64,000 bases of DNA. Source: Ambrosia x helenae (lineage: Eukaryota; Streptophyta; Magnoliopsida; Asterales; Asteraceae). Below the pieces are notes generated by a model. That model saw only the letters and a program-made list of their open reading frames with translations. It was not told the DNA's origin and made no database searches. Position 1 is the first letter of the stretch. Each line of letters starts with the position of its first letter. Below, piece by piece: positions 41,756 to 54,006 of the stretch. A program made the translations under genes and the position numbers. The DNA is taken from the NCBI GenBank assembly GCA_030844895.1, contig CM061223.1, positions 3,844,001-3,908,000 of the forward strand. Reading direction: 5' to 3'.

Positions 41756-42479
41756 TGGTATCAGAGCCTATAGGCTTTGAGTTTGACGTCTTCCGCTCGT
41801 ATTATTCTAGATCTTGATCCTGGATCTCTTGTCCTGTTTCAGGATCTGTTGGTATTTGATAAGTCTTGTTCTGGGGTTGCTGGAATAGATCTATCTCGAT
41901 CTGTACCATACGTTGGATCTTGTGCCGTTTGATCAGATCTAGGGTTTCTGATAATAAAAGAAGCTTGGATCTGAATAGTGGACAGTTGGAGGCTTATTCT
42001 TTGCTCTCTGATGTTACAACCCTAAGTGAAGGTTGTGACATTACGAGTTATTGGAGAACCCTAACTTGGGGCCCCCCCCTCGTGAGATTGTTCTGATTTA
42101 CACTTTTTAGAGTTCTTGTCCTAAGGAGTCTGTTTGTACAGAGCTTGAGTCTCTGTTTAGCTTTAAGATTGGTTTAGGTCTTTAGGGGCTCCCTTGTGAG
42201 GACCTGCGTCGGCACCATTGAGTGACGAACCGACATCTGGATCACCCACTTGGCTTCGCCATTTGTCCTTCGTGGTTGTCTGTGTGTTGATTCTTTGATC
42301 TTGACCTCTTGTGTGTTTGGAATCGTGATTGGTGTTGGTTTGACTTTCTGTGTAATTGTATATCTGTGATTAGTATTTGTTTGCTGCTGTAATCATGACT
42401 GATGACCATGGTCCGTGATTGACCCTAATAATAATACAGTTGTGAATAATGTTACACTAATTAGCAAACTCGATAGCTA

Positions 42480-45400
42480 GTGATCCATTGTACTTACATG
42501 CTAGTGATTCCACTAATCTTACTATCATTAGTGAAGCTAAAAGGAACTGAGAATTACACTATATGGGCTAATGCTATGATCTTAGGATTACAAGTTAAAA
42601 ACAAGCTAGGTTTTAAAAATGGTGATTGTATTAAACCAACTGATGATCTTGTTTTAGCTAGACAATGGGAGAGATGTAACTCTGTTGTTTTAACTTGGAT
42701 ACTTAACTCTATATCTGAAGAACTTTATATGGGACAAGTATACTCCAAACTTGCATCTGAGGTTTGGAGGGATTTAAAAGAAACCTATAATAAAATAGAT
42801 GGTTCAGTTGTGTTCAATTTGTATCAACAAATAAACTCTTTTAGTCAAAATGGTGCATCTGTGTCTGAATATTATCACAAACTGAATATATGTGGATGCA
42901 ACTTGATCAGATTTTGCAGTTACCTTCATGTGTATGTGATGCATCCAAAGAATTCAATAACTATAATCATATGATAAAAGTTAATGCAATTCTTGATGGG
43001 TCTTGATAATGTGTATCAAAATGTTTAGAACAAACTTGTTACTTAGATCTGAATTACCATCAGTTAAAGAGGCTTTTGCCTTAGTGTCTAGGGAGGAGTC
43101 TCATAGGAACTCTAGTAGTTCTAATAAGACTACCCAACTGTTGGTTTCTTGTCTAAAGTAGGGCAAACTGGTGAAAACTTTTTGAATAATAAAAAGGTTA
43201 ATAAAGGTTCTAATCAGCATTTGAAATGTACACAATGTAATAAAACTGGTCATACAATTGAAAAATGTTGGGAAGTGATTGGATATCCTAATTGGGCAAA
43301 ACCTAGAGGGTATCAAGGCAAGAAACCAGTAGTTAATAATACTTGTTCTGATTCTACTAATTCTGTTACAACCTTGACTAGTGAACAAGTATCCCAAACT
43401 ACTGAGTCTGTTGCATGAAAAAACTTCTGAGTCTACCACTACTTGCAATCTAGCTGGTAATGTGTTTTTGTTCTCATTCTGTGGGTACTAGTGTTTACTG
43501 TTTTGTTAGTACTAATGGGAAATTACTTGGGATTGGGTGGATAATGGACTCTGGTGCAAATGAGCACATGGTTATAGTGATAAAGATTTATTTGATTACA
43601 TAGATGTTTCGGATTTAAATATAAAAGTTAAACATCCAAATGGAACATTTGCTTTTGTCACTAAAATTGGAAAGTTAAAATTAGCAGAAAATGTTATTCT
43701 AAAGGATGTGCTTGTTGTCCCTGAGTACAATGTAAATTTGTTATCAGTTCATAAGCTTGCTAGGGATAATAAGTTGTTTGTTGGGTTTGATGAAAATATG
43801 TGTTATGTTCAGGACTTAATAACAAAGAAAGTCCTGGTGACTGGTAAAGAAGTTGATGGTCTATACATGTGTGGCAATTCTAAAATGTCTTCTAAGGTGT
43901 GCTTTAATAGTGTTAATATGGTAAATATGTGGCACTCTAGGTTGGGACACCCTGCCAGTCAAGTACTAAACATAATCAAACCTGATTTAAAACTTAACAA
44001 TGTGAATAATGGTCCATGTGAAATTTGCCAAAAAGCAAAACAACACAGGGAACCTTTCCCATTAAGTGAACATAAAACAACTCATTTAGGTCAATTAGTT
44101 CACTTGGATGTTTGGGACCCTATAGAGTGCCAGATAGAGAAGGTCATAAATATTTTTTTAACAATTGTAGATGATTACTCTAGGGCAGTATGGGTATGTT
44201 TGATGAAAAATAAAACTGAAGTCTTTGAGCATATTAAAGATTTTGTCCAAATTGTTTCTAAACAATTTAGCAATACTGTAAAAACTTTTAGAAGTGATAA
44301 TGGATTGGAATTTGTAAATAAAATATGAAAAACTTTTGTAGAGAGAAAGGAATTTTACATCAAACTACTTGTGCCTATACACCCCAACAAAATGGGGTAT
44401 TTGAAAGAAAACATAGACACTTGTTAAATGTTTGCTAGATCTTTGTTATTTGAAAGTAATATTCCCATTAGATTCTGGACTGAATGCATTCTTACTGCTT
44501 CATATATTATTAATAGGATTCCATCATCTGTGCTAAATGGAAAGTCTCCCTATGAGTTAATTCATGGATTTGAACCCTTCTTAGAACATCTTAGAGTCTT
44601 TGGTTGTCTGTGTTTTTTGTACAATTTTGAATGAATCAAATAAACTTGAAAGTAGGGCAGAAAAGTGTGTGTTTTTTGGTTACTCACTTGAGAAAAAGGG
44701 TTACAAGGTTTACAGCCTGGAAAGTAAAACAATACAGTTTTCTAGAGATGTAAAATTTTTTGAAAACTGTTTTCCTTTAAAAAAAATCCTTTTCTGAAAT
44801 AAATTTTTAATAAAGAAGTTAATACTTTAAATTTTTTTGATACTTTTGAAAACACAGATCATCAACAGTCCTTTGATGTGAATGAGCCCGATGATGATAG
44901 GGGGGTTTCAGGTAATAGGATTTGGGACACATGAGGGTGAGCAATCTGGATCCAAGACTACCAATAATGGCTTGGCTGTTGAGCAGCAGCCAATTGGAGT
45001 TGATAAGGAAACTGATAAGGCTCCCTATGTGAGTACTGAACATGATCTAAATATAACATCTGAGGGGGACACAGCTGTTGATGAAATTGAGTTGAGTCAG
45101 TCTAGAAGGTCTACTAGAACTGCTGTTTTTCCTAGGAAACTGAGTGATTACATAGTTGAAGGGAAGGTTAAATATGGTTTAGAAAAATCTGTTAATTTGT
45201 CAAACTTGAGTTGTGATGTAAAAAGCTTTGTGTCTTGTTTGGATAAAAGCATTGAACCAAAAAGGTTTCAAGATGCTGTTAAAGACCCAAACTGGGTCAA
45301 AGCAATGAATGAAGAGCTTGAAGCTCTTCATAGAAATAATACCTGGGAAATTGTTGATCTTCCTAAAGGAAGACACAAAATAGGATGTAAAATGGATATT

Positions 45401-46735
45401 TAAAATTAAGTATAAGTCTACAGGAGAGGTTGATAGGTACAAAGCTAGGCTAGTTGCCAAGGGCTATAGTCAGAAGGAGGGGTTAGATTATTATGAGACC
45501 TTTTCTCCTGTTGTTAAAATGGTGACTATAAGATGTATAATTAGTCTAGCTGTATATAATGATTGGAAAATATTCCAATTAGATATCAACAATGCTTTCT
45601 TGTATGGGGATTTATATGAAGATGTTTACATGTCTATTCCTGAGGGGTATAATGATGATTTAGGTAACAAAGTATGTAAGTTAAAGAAATCATTATATGG
45701 ATTAAAACAGGCACCCAGAATGTGGAATAAAAATTGGTTAAGTCTTTAATTGAATTTGGATTTAAGCAAAGTAGATGTGATTATTCTATGTTTGTCAAGC
45801 AAGATGAGTCATTATTTGTTGTATTGCTTGTGTATGTAGATGATATCATAATAACTGGTAATTCAATTAAAGAAATAGAAAATATTAAAGAACTTTTTAA
45901 AACCCATTTGTTAATCAAAGACTTAGGTGAGTTAAAATATTTTCTTGGAATTGAGGTTATTAAAACTAATGAAGGTATGTGTTTGACCCAAAGAAAATAC
46001 TGCACTGAACTGTTAGATGAGTATGGTATGATAGGTTGTAAACCTGTTAGTTGTCCTATAGAACAAAATCATGTTTTGATAAAAATTGTTGAAGCTGATA
46101 GTAAAACCAGTTGAAAATATTGACTGGTTTACCAACAGCTTGTGGGGAAATTAATCTACTTATCCCATACTCGACCTGATATTTCTTATAGTGTTCATTA
46201 CTTAAGTCAATTTATGCATAAGCCTACTCAAGGTCATTTTAAAATAGCCTTTAGACTTCTGAGATATTTGAAGTCTGCTCCTGGTAGAGGACTTATGTTT
46301 TCTAAAAAAGACAGCCTAAATCTATCAGCTTTTGCTGATTCAGATTGGGCGAAATGTCAGGAAACTAGGAATCTGTTACTGGGTTTTGCATATTTTTTAG
46401 GAGGATGTTTGATCTCCTGGAAAAGTAAAAAGCAAACAACAGTCTCTAGGTCCACTGCTGAAGCAGAGTATAGAGCTTTGTGTACTGTGGCTTGTGAAGT
46501 AATGTGGGTCAAAAGCCTATTATCTGAGTTAGACATACAATTTGACTTGCCTGTATGCTTGCATACAGATAGTTCGTCCTGCTTTGTCTATTGCCAGAAT
46601 CCGGTTTTTCATGATAAAACTAAGCATTTGGGTATAGATCTGTTTTTTCTAAGAGAGTTAGTGGCAAAAGGAAGTGTAGACATCATCAAAGTTGATTCTA
46701 GCAATCAATTAGCTGATGTGTTTAACTAAAGGTTC
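42480..46735 (+). pseudogene. Copia D Gag-Pol, multiply frameshifted
   Basis: Gag at about 42490-42960 has the L-K-G-T-E-N-Y-x-x-W and W-I-L-N-S-I-S motifs. A CCHC knuckle C-T-Q-C-N-K-T-G-H-T-I-E-K-C lies at about 43228-43269. Protease D-S-G-A is at 43547. GAG-pre-integrase W-H-S-R-L-G-H is at about 43930, and integrase H-L-D-V-W and F-R-S-D-N-G-L-E-F at about 44100-44310. RT has Y-G-L-K-Q-A-P near 45700 and Y-V-D-D at 45832-45843. RNase H runs to about 46735 (A-D-S-D-W-A). Breaks occur at about 42970, 43420, 44330, 44630, 44795, 45400, 45745 and 46110. Consistent with an old, inactive copy. Confidence 0.85.
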
Positions 46736-46818
46736 TTTTACCAGGCACAACATGAGGTAAAGATGTGATCAAATCAGTTATGTTTAATTGTGTTTGGGAA
46801 ATACAATTGAGGAGGGGT

Positions 46819-47422
46819 AACATAAGCTATGACATTTTGCATAAGACATTTTGTAGGAAGAAGGTGGCTGGAGTTGCTGAGCAGATGGATTGGTGAGTAG
46901 ATGGGCTGTTGGTTGATGGAAGATAGTTCAAGTCGGTCCAGCTTATTATTCAGCTCAAATCCAAGTTGTGGCCCAAGAGATGGCCCAAGACACTGGCCAG
47001 CCCACAGTCACCACTTGTTATAACAAAGAGTGCTGGCCATCAGATTGTAATCCGTGTGAGTTCATCCAACGGTTGATATTACTCAGAAATGTGTTTTCTT
47101 TGAGAATGTTCGAGAGAGTGTATAAATACATTGTTATTTCTCTCTCTTCTCACTTTACTTTACTCTCTGATATTTATTCTCTCAAAACCCTCATCCTCTC
47201 AGATTCGTTTAGGTCTAGCTTGATTTCCAGATTCATCTTGAATCTGTAAATCGTTGAGTGTGTAGATTCTTTGTAGAAGGTTATTATTTGTAAACCTTTT
47301 CTTTATTGTTTGAGAGTGTTTGTGAGGAGTTCTTTGTATCAGTTTGTAAATAGGGTTCATAACATTTGGGTTGGGATCTTGAATAAATCTTGTTTTACAA
47401 GTTTCATATCATGTTTTTAACA
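46819..47422 (+). repeat. Copia D 3' LTR
   Basis: About 604 bp, with the same TATA box (about 47118). It differs from the 5' LTR by scattered substitutions and small indels. Confidence 0.85.
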
Positions 47423-47451
47423 TATTACTTTCTTTTTCCCCTTCATGTCAG

Positions 47452-49611
47452 ATATTTTGGAGTTGCAACAGTTGGCCTTCATTGCAGCTGATACGGAACA
47501 CGACTAGCTACTCCTGGTTCTCTTTTTGTCCGTCTGAGCATAAACCTGTCCCCACTTGCGTCCGAACTTCCTTCACACTACCTGCCATTTGTGAAGATTT
47601 TAAAAGAAGTCGGCGTTGAGGACATGCTATCTGTTTCTTGTCAACGAATATTCTTTCAAATTTTCATAAATCTTGTGGTTATTTTCGGCTTAATCCAAAC
47701 GAACTCCACGCAGTAATTGAACTTCTGCAGTTTCTCTGTGATGAGACCATAGATTCACAGACACCAGACAGACCCGGTTGGGGAGAGACCGAGTTGGTTG
47801 TCCCTGATGGATGATTGCAGGCTTGTTCAACCAAAAACATGTATATATCGATCCACATGGCTCCCAATATGTGAATTTTATTGATTCTTCAAAGCTAAGG
47901 TTTGTTCACCATGATGTTTCCGAAAGATTATGTTTGGCCTTTGGCGTAAGAAAGCTTTCTAATGTTGTTGTGCAGGTACTAATCCTAATCAAACTATAAT
48001 CACTCTCTCTCTATATATATTTTTTTGTTGTGCTTTAGTTTTATCCCTCACTGTTAGTAATGTAAAGAGACCAACATAACATAGTTATATATTGGATACA
48101 AGACATGATTCTGTTTCACTTAATTTTTTAAGCTGATCATTACCTTTTTGCTTCACTTGGGTCTTTTCCAGGAGCTTGATTATGTTGAACCCCTTCCGAC
48201 TCTTGAAGAGGCCGGGTCTGTTTCATTGGCTGCCATCAAACTTAAGTTGTTAAGTAGGTCATTCCAGTTGCTTGATTACGTGTCGTCAACCATTACTCTA
48301 GAATTACTTCAGGGTTTAAAAATCCCAGATTTCCGGGCACTAAAAAGATCACTTAAATCCATTGCTAAAAGACTAAAGTTAGTGCAGCGTATCTACACCC
48401 GGTTTAGGATTCTCCCAAAGTTTGTAGACATCAAACGGGTCGTTATTCCCAGAACCGAAAAGTAGTCTGGTCACCAAACCCTCTACTATGTTGACCGTTC
48501 ATGTACTTGTATGTTAATCGCTGAACGACCAAATTACACATCAGTTGTGGATCTTGTTGCAATTGTTGTGAGCCATGTTTTGGGTTCCCCAGTCCCATTA
48601 CCCATTGGTTCACTATTCCTTTGTCCACAAGGCTCTGAAACCGCACTTGTTAATATCCTCAAACTTTCTTCGGATGAAAGAGCGACAGAAGGTGTGGGTC
48701 ATGGTACTGGTTTTCTTGGAAGACAATTACTTCCCACAGATGAAAAGAAAGTGGATCTTGATCGCGTAGCACCATTTTGTAAAGGAGAGATAGTGGCCTG
48801 GCAAAGTCTAAAAGGAAAGAAACTCAAGTATGGTAGAATTACTCATAATGTAAGACTAAAACCATCAAAATTGAAAAGACCCTATACACCTTAAAGTTGA
48901 ATGTTTTCCAGGAATCACTAGAAGTATTACTAGTTCTCGTGTTTCCACTTCGGATATCTCACAATTAAAGAAGATTCTTCCACACTTGGGATGCCTGTAG
49001 AGAGCGATAACATACATACTTCGCAGTATGCAGCAGGTCCAGCAATCACAATCATCTGTAGGATGAATTTAAGAAATCAGGTATTTTCTGTTATATTACA
49101 TATGGTTAGTTTTTGTCATGAGAGTGAAGGTCTAATGCTTTTGCTTTTAGCTTCGTACCCCAAACGATGTACAAAGCTCTTAATTTACATTTTATGAACT
49201 TTAGATTCTAGAACCACTTCACTTGATATTTTGGTAATATTTGAAGCCTGATAAGGCATTTAGGCATTGATTATCCTGTTTTGACAGATACATGCAGTTA
49301 AAGAAGTGAAGTGAGTGGTCGGTGGTCGTGTACCAACTGAGGAGTTTGATCAATCAGTTGTAGAGATGTTCTCGGTTTCTGGAATCAATATGGAGACAGA
49401 GAGGCAGTGCCTCCTCCAAACAACTCTGTCACTGAACCATCGGTTAAATGAATCTCAGGCAGCACTTGTGCTCCAGCAGGTCTGCATTTTAATTACAAAC
49501 TTATATACTCTTGTCTGCGTCAGCATAAGTACGTACTTGAGCCACCGTATATGTTGCAAGATTATATGCTTTTCAACTGCTAGCGATATACACACATACA
49601 TGCATATACAA

Positions 49612-49667
<56 letters not shown>

Positions 49668-49958
49668 ATAGATGTTTGATATAGAGAAGCGCAAAGGTTT
49701 AAGATAATTAAGTATTAATTCGTTCATATCTTGTGGCAAATCTCCAGGAAAAAGTTAGAGATGTCAACAAAAGAAGCTAACACAGCTAAAAGAGCATTAG
49801 AAATAGCACTGCAATGCCAATCTGTTTAACAGGTGAAATAAGATTTTACTTTAGTACCTTGTGGTCATGAGCTATGCCGTACATGCACATCCGACATCAC
49901 CTGCTGTCCAATCTGTGGAGTTGAGCTTCTTAAAGCAATGAAATTATATCGGCCTTAG
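47452..49958 (+). pseudogene. 3' end of a sacsin-like RING-finger protein gene, decayed
   Basis: Exons 47452-47975, 48172-49080, 49288-49479 and 49748-49958, each with plausible AG/GT borders. Readable blocks in order: L-F-V-R-L-S-I-N-L-S-P; L-P-F-V-K-I-L-K-E-V-G-V; L-N-P-N-E-L-H-A-V-I-E-L; Y-I-D-P-H-G-S-Q-Y-V; L-G-S-P-V-P-L-P-I-G-S-L-F-L-C-P; C-K-G-E-I-V-A-W-Q. A coiled region precedes a C3HC4 RING: P-C-G-H-E-L-C-R-T-C and C-C-P-I-C-G-V, ending L-Y-R-P-stop. This order matches the C-terminus of the roughly 4,700-residue plant sacsin-like protein (Arabidopsis At5g23110 type; role poorly known). Frames change at least six times, and one missing base removes the frame just before the RING. Confidence 0.72.
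49613..49671. repeat. (TA)n(GA)n microsatellite
   Basis: About 14 TA units followed by about 12 GA units, within the last intron of the sacsin-like gene. Confidence 0.95.
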
Positions 49959-51111
49959 TAGGTTCAAGTTGTGAAGATCTATCTATGTTTGCCATTGTTT
50001 CTTTTATTAATTAAAGCAGCTGATTCATTCCTAAGATAATTTGGTTCTACGTAGCCCTGTACTTTCCTAATTTCCTAATCATGTGTCACTAGAATAAAGA
50101 TTCGATCATTACCACAACAAGTTTCTGTAGTGTAAAATATATATGAATCTATACTGATATTTACCAACAATCTCAATAGTCAATAACAAGAACACAAGAC
50201 AGAGATGTAGTGACAGAAACCGGTGACAAAATCTTATTATAACCAACCCAAAACTTTACCCAACCAAACCCTAGATCTCTACAATCGTAGAGATCTTTAA
50301 TACAATACAAGGTTAGAGATCGTCTGATTAATAATATCAGAAGATCATCTAACTAAGGAAACAAATACAAAGAAATAATAGAGTACAAACCACAACCCTA
50401 ATCTAGAAGGATACAAGACGAATGAGGAAAGAAAATCTGAGCGCTAAAGAAGCTCACGAATGAAGTACACAAGTTATTTATAGTCTGAAGTACATTGAAC
50501 CCAGAGAAAAACACACTCGTACACAATCTCCACCATTGGATCATAATCACACGGGATCGTTCACAAAGTGAAACGATCAGGATTAAAAGCTGATAGGTAT
50601 CTCGAACACAAGGCTTTTAAGCCTTCTTCTCATAAAGCCCAATGTTCTTATAGGCCCAATACAATTCCTGCAATATTAATAGAAGCCCAACAGAACAACA
50701 TAACAACAGTCCTATATTAGGCCCAACATTTGATTTATATATTTTAACATGCCCAACACACAACGAAATGCATTGGATGCTAGTAAATACATTTCCACAC
50801 AAATATATATGCTAGTAAAATACATTCCATAGTCATTATAAATCTCCAGAAATAAACTAACAAAACCGTCAAAAACCATAATATTACGATTTACACCGTA
50901 AAAGTTATGATTGCGTTTACCAAAAAAAAAAAAAAAAAAAAATCATGAGAGTTGGATAATTAAGTTGATTACAAATTAAACTAAACTCGCATTTTCAAGA
51001 TAAAGGAATGTTTTTATGAGTTTATCTGTAGCCCAGTTCTTAAAATATCAAACCCGAATTGGCCGGGCCTAGTACCTTAGTATTATCTAATATCTATATC
51101 TATATACTATA
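49959..51111 (-). repeat. Probable solo LTR (about 50140-50750) in otherwise empty DNA
   Basis: The minus strand has a TATA box (GACTATAAATAAC, about 50483-50471), GGCCCAA/GGGCTT words and a layout like the copia D LTR. An edge TGTTAAAATATA is seen on the minus strand near 50749. The opposite edge and duplication are unclear. The remaining sequence holds nothing supported. Confidence 0.4.
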
Positions 51112-53015
51112 TCTATACTATATTATAAAGCATTTCCCAAGGATTCTTAAAATATAAGAGGTACATGTTTAATCACATATGGTACAACACACAATGCATA
51201 TAACAGCAACTTTTTGAGGAGTAAAATTGTCTTTTAAACACCAGTATTATATCAAAAGGTAATCAAGAGTCATGAGATGTTTATGAAACCTAGGGTCTGT
51301 TTGGTATGGGGTAATGGAATGGAAGAGGGAATGAATGACGAGGTAATGGAAATGGGACAAGGTAATGGTAATGGATCATTACCATTCCATGTCTTGTTTG
51401 GTTGCCATGTGGGAATGACACAAAACATTTATTTTGTGTTGTTGGATAGGCATGAAAGACGAAAGAATAAAAATCGGTGGTTAGTGGCGGTGGTGGGTGT
51501 TGGTCCGTGGCGATGATGGTGGTGGTGATATGTGGTGTGTAGCGACGTTGGTGGGTGGTGGCAGAAGCGACGGTGGAAAGGTGGAGGTGTATGGTCGTGA
51601 TGTGGTGTGGTGGGTGATGGTGGTGGGCGGCGGTGGGTGATGGTGGTGGGCGGCGGTGGGTGGTGTTGGATGGCGGCGGGTGGGTAGGTGACGGTGGGTG
51701 GGTGGCGGCGGTGGGTGATGGTGGTGGGCCGGCGGTGGGTGGTGTTGGATGGCGGCGGTGGGTAGGTGACGTGGTGGGTGGCGGCGACGGTGATGGGTAG
51801 GTGGGTGAAGGAGTAGCGTGTGGCGGTAGCTCGGTAGCAGTGGCAGTAGCGGTGGTGGGTCGTGGAACGGTGGTGGGTGTGGTGGGCGGCAGCGGTGGTG
51901 GGCGACGGTGGTGGGTTGGTGACGGTGGTGGTGGGTCTGGTGGCGACAGCGGTAGTGGTGGTGACCAATGGTGGTGAGAGTGGTGGTGTGGTTGTTATGG
52001 TGTTGTTAGTAAAATGATGAATGAGGGATGGAATGAAAAAAAAGCATGGGGGGTGGATGGAATGGTTTTTGAGGGAATGAATGGCCCTTGTGGAATGGGT
52101 GATTCCATTCCTTTAACCAACCAAAACACACAATTTTTTCATTACCTCGTAATGGTCCATTCCATTCCCCCTTCCATTCCACCATACCAAACGCTACCCT
52201 AATGACATTCAATTCTACATAAGTTTAAAAACCACATTAAATAACACATTATAAAAAATAATTCATAATGCTACATGTTTTGTTATAATCTTTTATATAG
52301 AATTAGGTACTTTAATAATAGTTAAAGTTTCATAAACCTGAAAATACTAAATAGAAATTGAGAAATCAATAATGAAAGTCGTGTTTTTAAATCATGACGT
52401 AACGATTTGAATTCCGAAATTATACGTATGGCTAATCTGATCTAAACTATATGGTCACCGGATTTATGATCGGAGAAGGAAGATTATGTTTATAAAGAAT
52501 TTTGCACAAAGATATTAAGAAATATTCATATAAAAGGAGTGGACAATAAAAAAAAATTAATTATTAATAATGGGTCTTCATCTTGAGTTACTTAATCTCA
52601 AGTTTATAGATTCCAGCTCAAGTAAATTTTTCGGTTATTTATCGAAACCAGTTGGGACCGATGTTCATAACCGATTAACCAAACTGGAACAAATGAATAA
52701 TTGAAACCAATCGGTTTTTTTAAATATCTTAATAGAAAGTTTGGTTTTGGTTATGGCTCAAAATCGAAGTGAACTAAACAACAGCTTGTAAACACCCTAA
52801 AAGTGTATGTACAAGATAATATTAAATTTTTTTATAAGTAAATTTGTATTATCTTATTTAGATACTTAAGTAAATACTAGGAGAAGGAGGAAGAATAAGA
52901 GTGGTGGTGGTGGTACCCAAAATTTAATTAGTGTTTAAGACAAATGAGTTAAAAATAACATTTTCTAAAAGAGACTTGGAGACAGCCCGCTGCATCGCGC
53001 GGGCTAACCCACTAG
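51112..53015 (+). mobile_element. Non-autonomous Helitron, 1904 bp
   Basis: Starts A|TCTATACTATATTATAAAGC (51112) and ends with hairpin GCCCGCTGCATCGCGCGGGC (52985-53004), then CTAG (53012-53015) and T. A 907-bp TIR element (51293-52199) is inserted in it. No Helitron protein is encoded. Confidence 0.75.
51293..52199. mobile_element. TIR element with G-rich minisatellite, 907 bp
   Basis: Ends GGGTCTGTTTGGTATGGGG and (inverted) GGGTAGCGTTTGGTATGGTGG, with TA on both sides. GGAATGG/CCATTCC words flank a core (about 51480-51985) of GGTGGTGGGTGATGG/GGCGGCGG repeats, strongly G-rich on the plus strand. The ends recall Tourist/PIF elements, but the 3-bp target is not exact (CTA and TAA). The ORF across the core is low complexity and not supported. 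Confidence 0.65.
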
Positions 53016-53075
53016 TAGCTAGTTAGTTAAAAACATTAGTTCGGGCTTGTGTTTTAGTTGTTAGGTTTGTGTTGG

Positions 53076-53175
53076 NNNNNNNNNNNNNNNNNNNNNNNNN
53101 NNNNNNNNNNNNNNNNNNNNNNNNNNNNNNNNNNNNNNNNNNNNNNNNNNNNNNNNNNNNNNNNNNNNNNNNNNN
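53076..53175. other. Assembly gap of 100 N
   Basis: Exactly 100 N, a conventional placeholder. By alignment with the LTR at 32817-33594 roughly 240 bp should lie here. Confidence 0.98.
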
Positions 53176-53376
53176 AACGGATTACAACGAATCCTCGCTA
53201 GAAGGAAGTTCACAATCGAGCACGATTCAATCAAGAGGAGGAGTGGGTCGATGGTGGTTGTTCACGCCAATGGAGGGGGGACCGTGTGAAAATGGTGGCA
53301 GCCAAGAGAGAACAAAGAGGATGAAGTTGTTTTATCTTTATAAAACATATGATTAGAGTTTTAATTCTATCACCCC

Positions 53377-53693
53377 CCTTTTTTAACGGCCAACGAATCA
53401 ATTTTCGAGCACTACTCGGGCACCCTTTTGGCGAATCATTTACTCGAGAGTACCTGGGCCACCATTACCACCAATTCCCGGGAAAACCCGACCACGGTCA
53501 CCCGCCCGAAGGCACGACAGTGAAATAATCGGTAAAAACCGGTCGGGATCAGGACTCGAACCCAAGCCAATGGTCGGGTCATCCCTCATTTCACATCCAC
53601 CAATGTCCTCCAAATGTAGCTAGTGGGAATTGAACCCAAGCCTCCCATAGGAAACTTTAGGCCCTCAACCAACTGGCTACAAGTGTTGGACTT
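53377..53693 (-). mobile_element. Long tRNA-derived SINE with two box-B motifs, 317 bp
   Basis: Flanked by TATCACCCC (53368-53376 and 53694-53702); the related LTR at about 33262 shows the empty site. The minus strand starts with box A (TAGCCAGTTGGTTGAGG), has one box B (GGGTTCAATTCCC, about 53630) and a second (GGGTTCGAGTCC, about 53563), and ends GGCCGTTAAAAAAGG. Confidence 0.8.
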
Positions 53694-54006
53694 TATCACC
53701 CCTATTTTTTAAAGATAAAAGTACACATAATAATTAGTCAAAGTGTAAACCTATATTTGACCACTTGATTAGTCAAAGTGTAACCCCTTTTATTTAACAA
53801 TTAAAATTCTCCCTTAATAATAAACTACTTTACTATTAAGTCCCTCGAGTCCAAACACTATATTATTTCACAAATAATAATCCATCCAAATGTAAACCTA
53901 TCTGATTCGTGCACCAACGTATAACTTTTCGGATCGTACCGGGTCAGATTACGTTGATCTCGACTTTAATTACATCGGACATACTATATACGTATGTTAT
54001 CCAATA

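Larger units (their letters stand above)
41154..47422 (+). mobile_element. Complete Ty1/copia element D
   Basis: Plus-strand element with LTRs at about 41154-41755 and 46819-47422 (about 600 bp). They differ at numerous single bases and small indels, so it is older than B, C and E. The PBS TGGTATCAGAGCC (41756-41768) follows the 5' LTR. The purine tract TTGAGGAGGGG (46807-46817) precedes the 3' LTR. Flanks TATAA and TATTA (47423-47427) match at 4 of 5 positions; the outer 5' base is uncertain. It lies in an intron of the sacsin-like gene, in the same orientation. Confidence 0.88.
53070..54006. repeat. Second copy of the 32817-type LTR, with gap and SINE
   Basis: Starts TGTTGG at 53070. After an assembly gap it matches 33060-33594 (GGATTACAACGAATCCTC, GTGGTTGTTCACG, ATTAGTCAAAGTGTAA and ATCTCGACTTTAATTACATC) and ends near CCAATA (54006). 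The flanks GTTTG and AACAT do not match, and the right end is altered. Confidence 0.7.

Noticed and set aside
51429..51968. 179-aa His/Thr/Pro-rich minus ORF
   Set aside because: It is the antisense of a GGTGGT/GGCGGC minisatellite.
53069..53356. ORF spanning the N-run
   Set aside because: Its frame is only open because the gap is undefined; the rest is LTR sequence.
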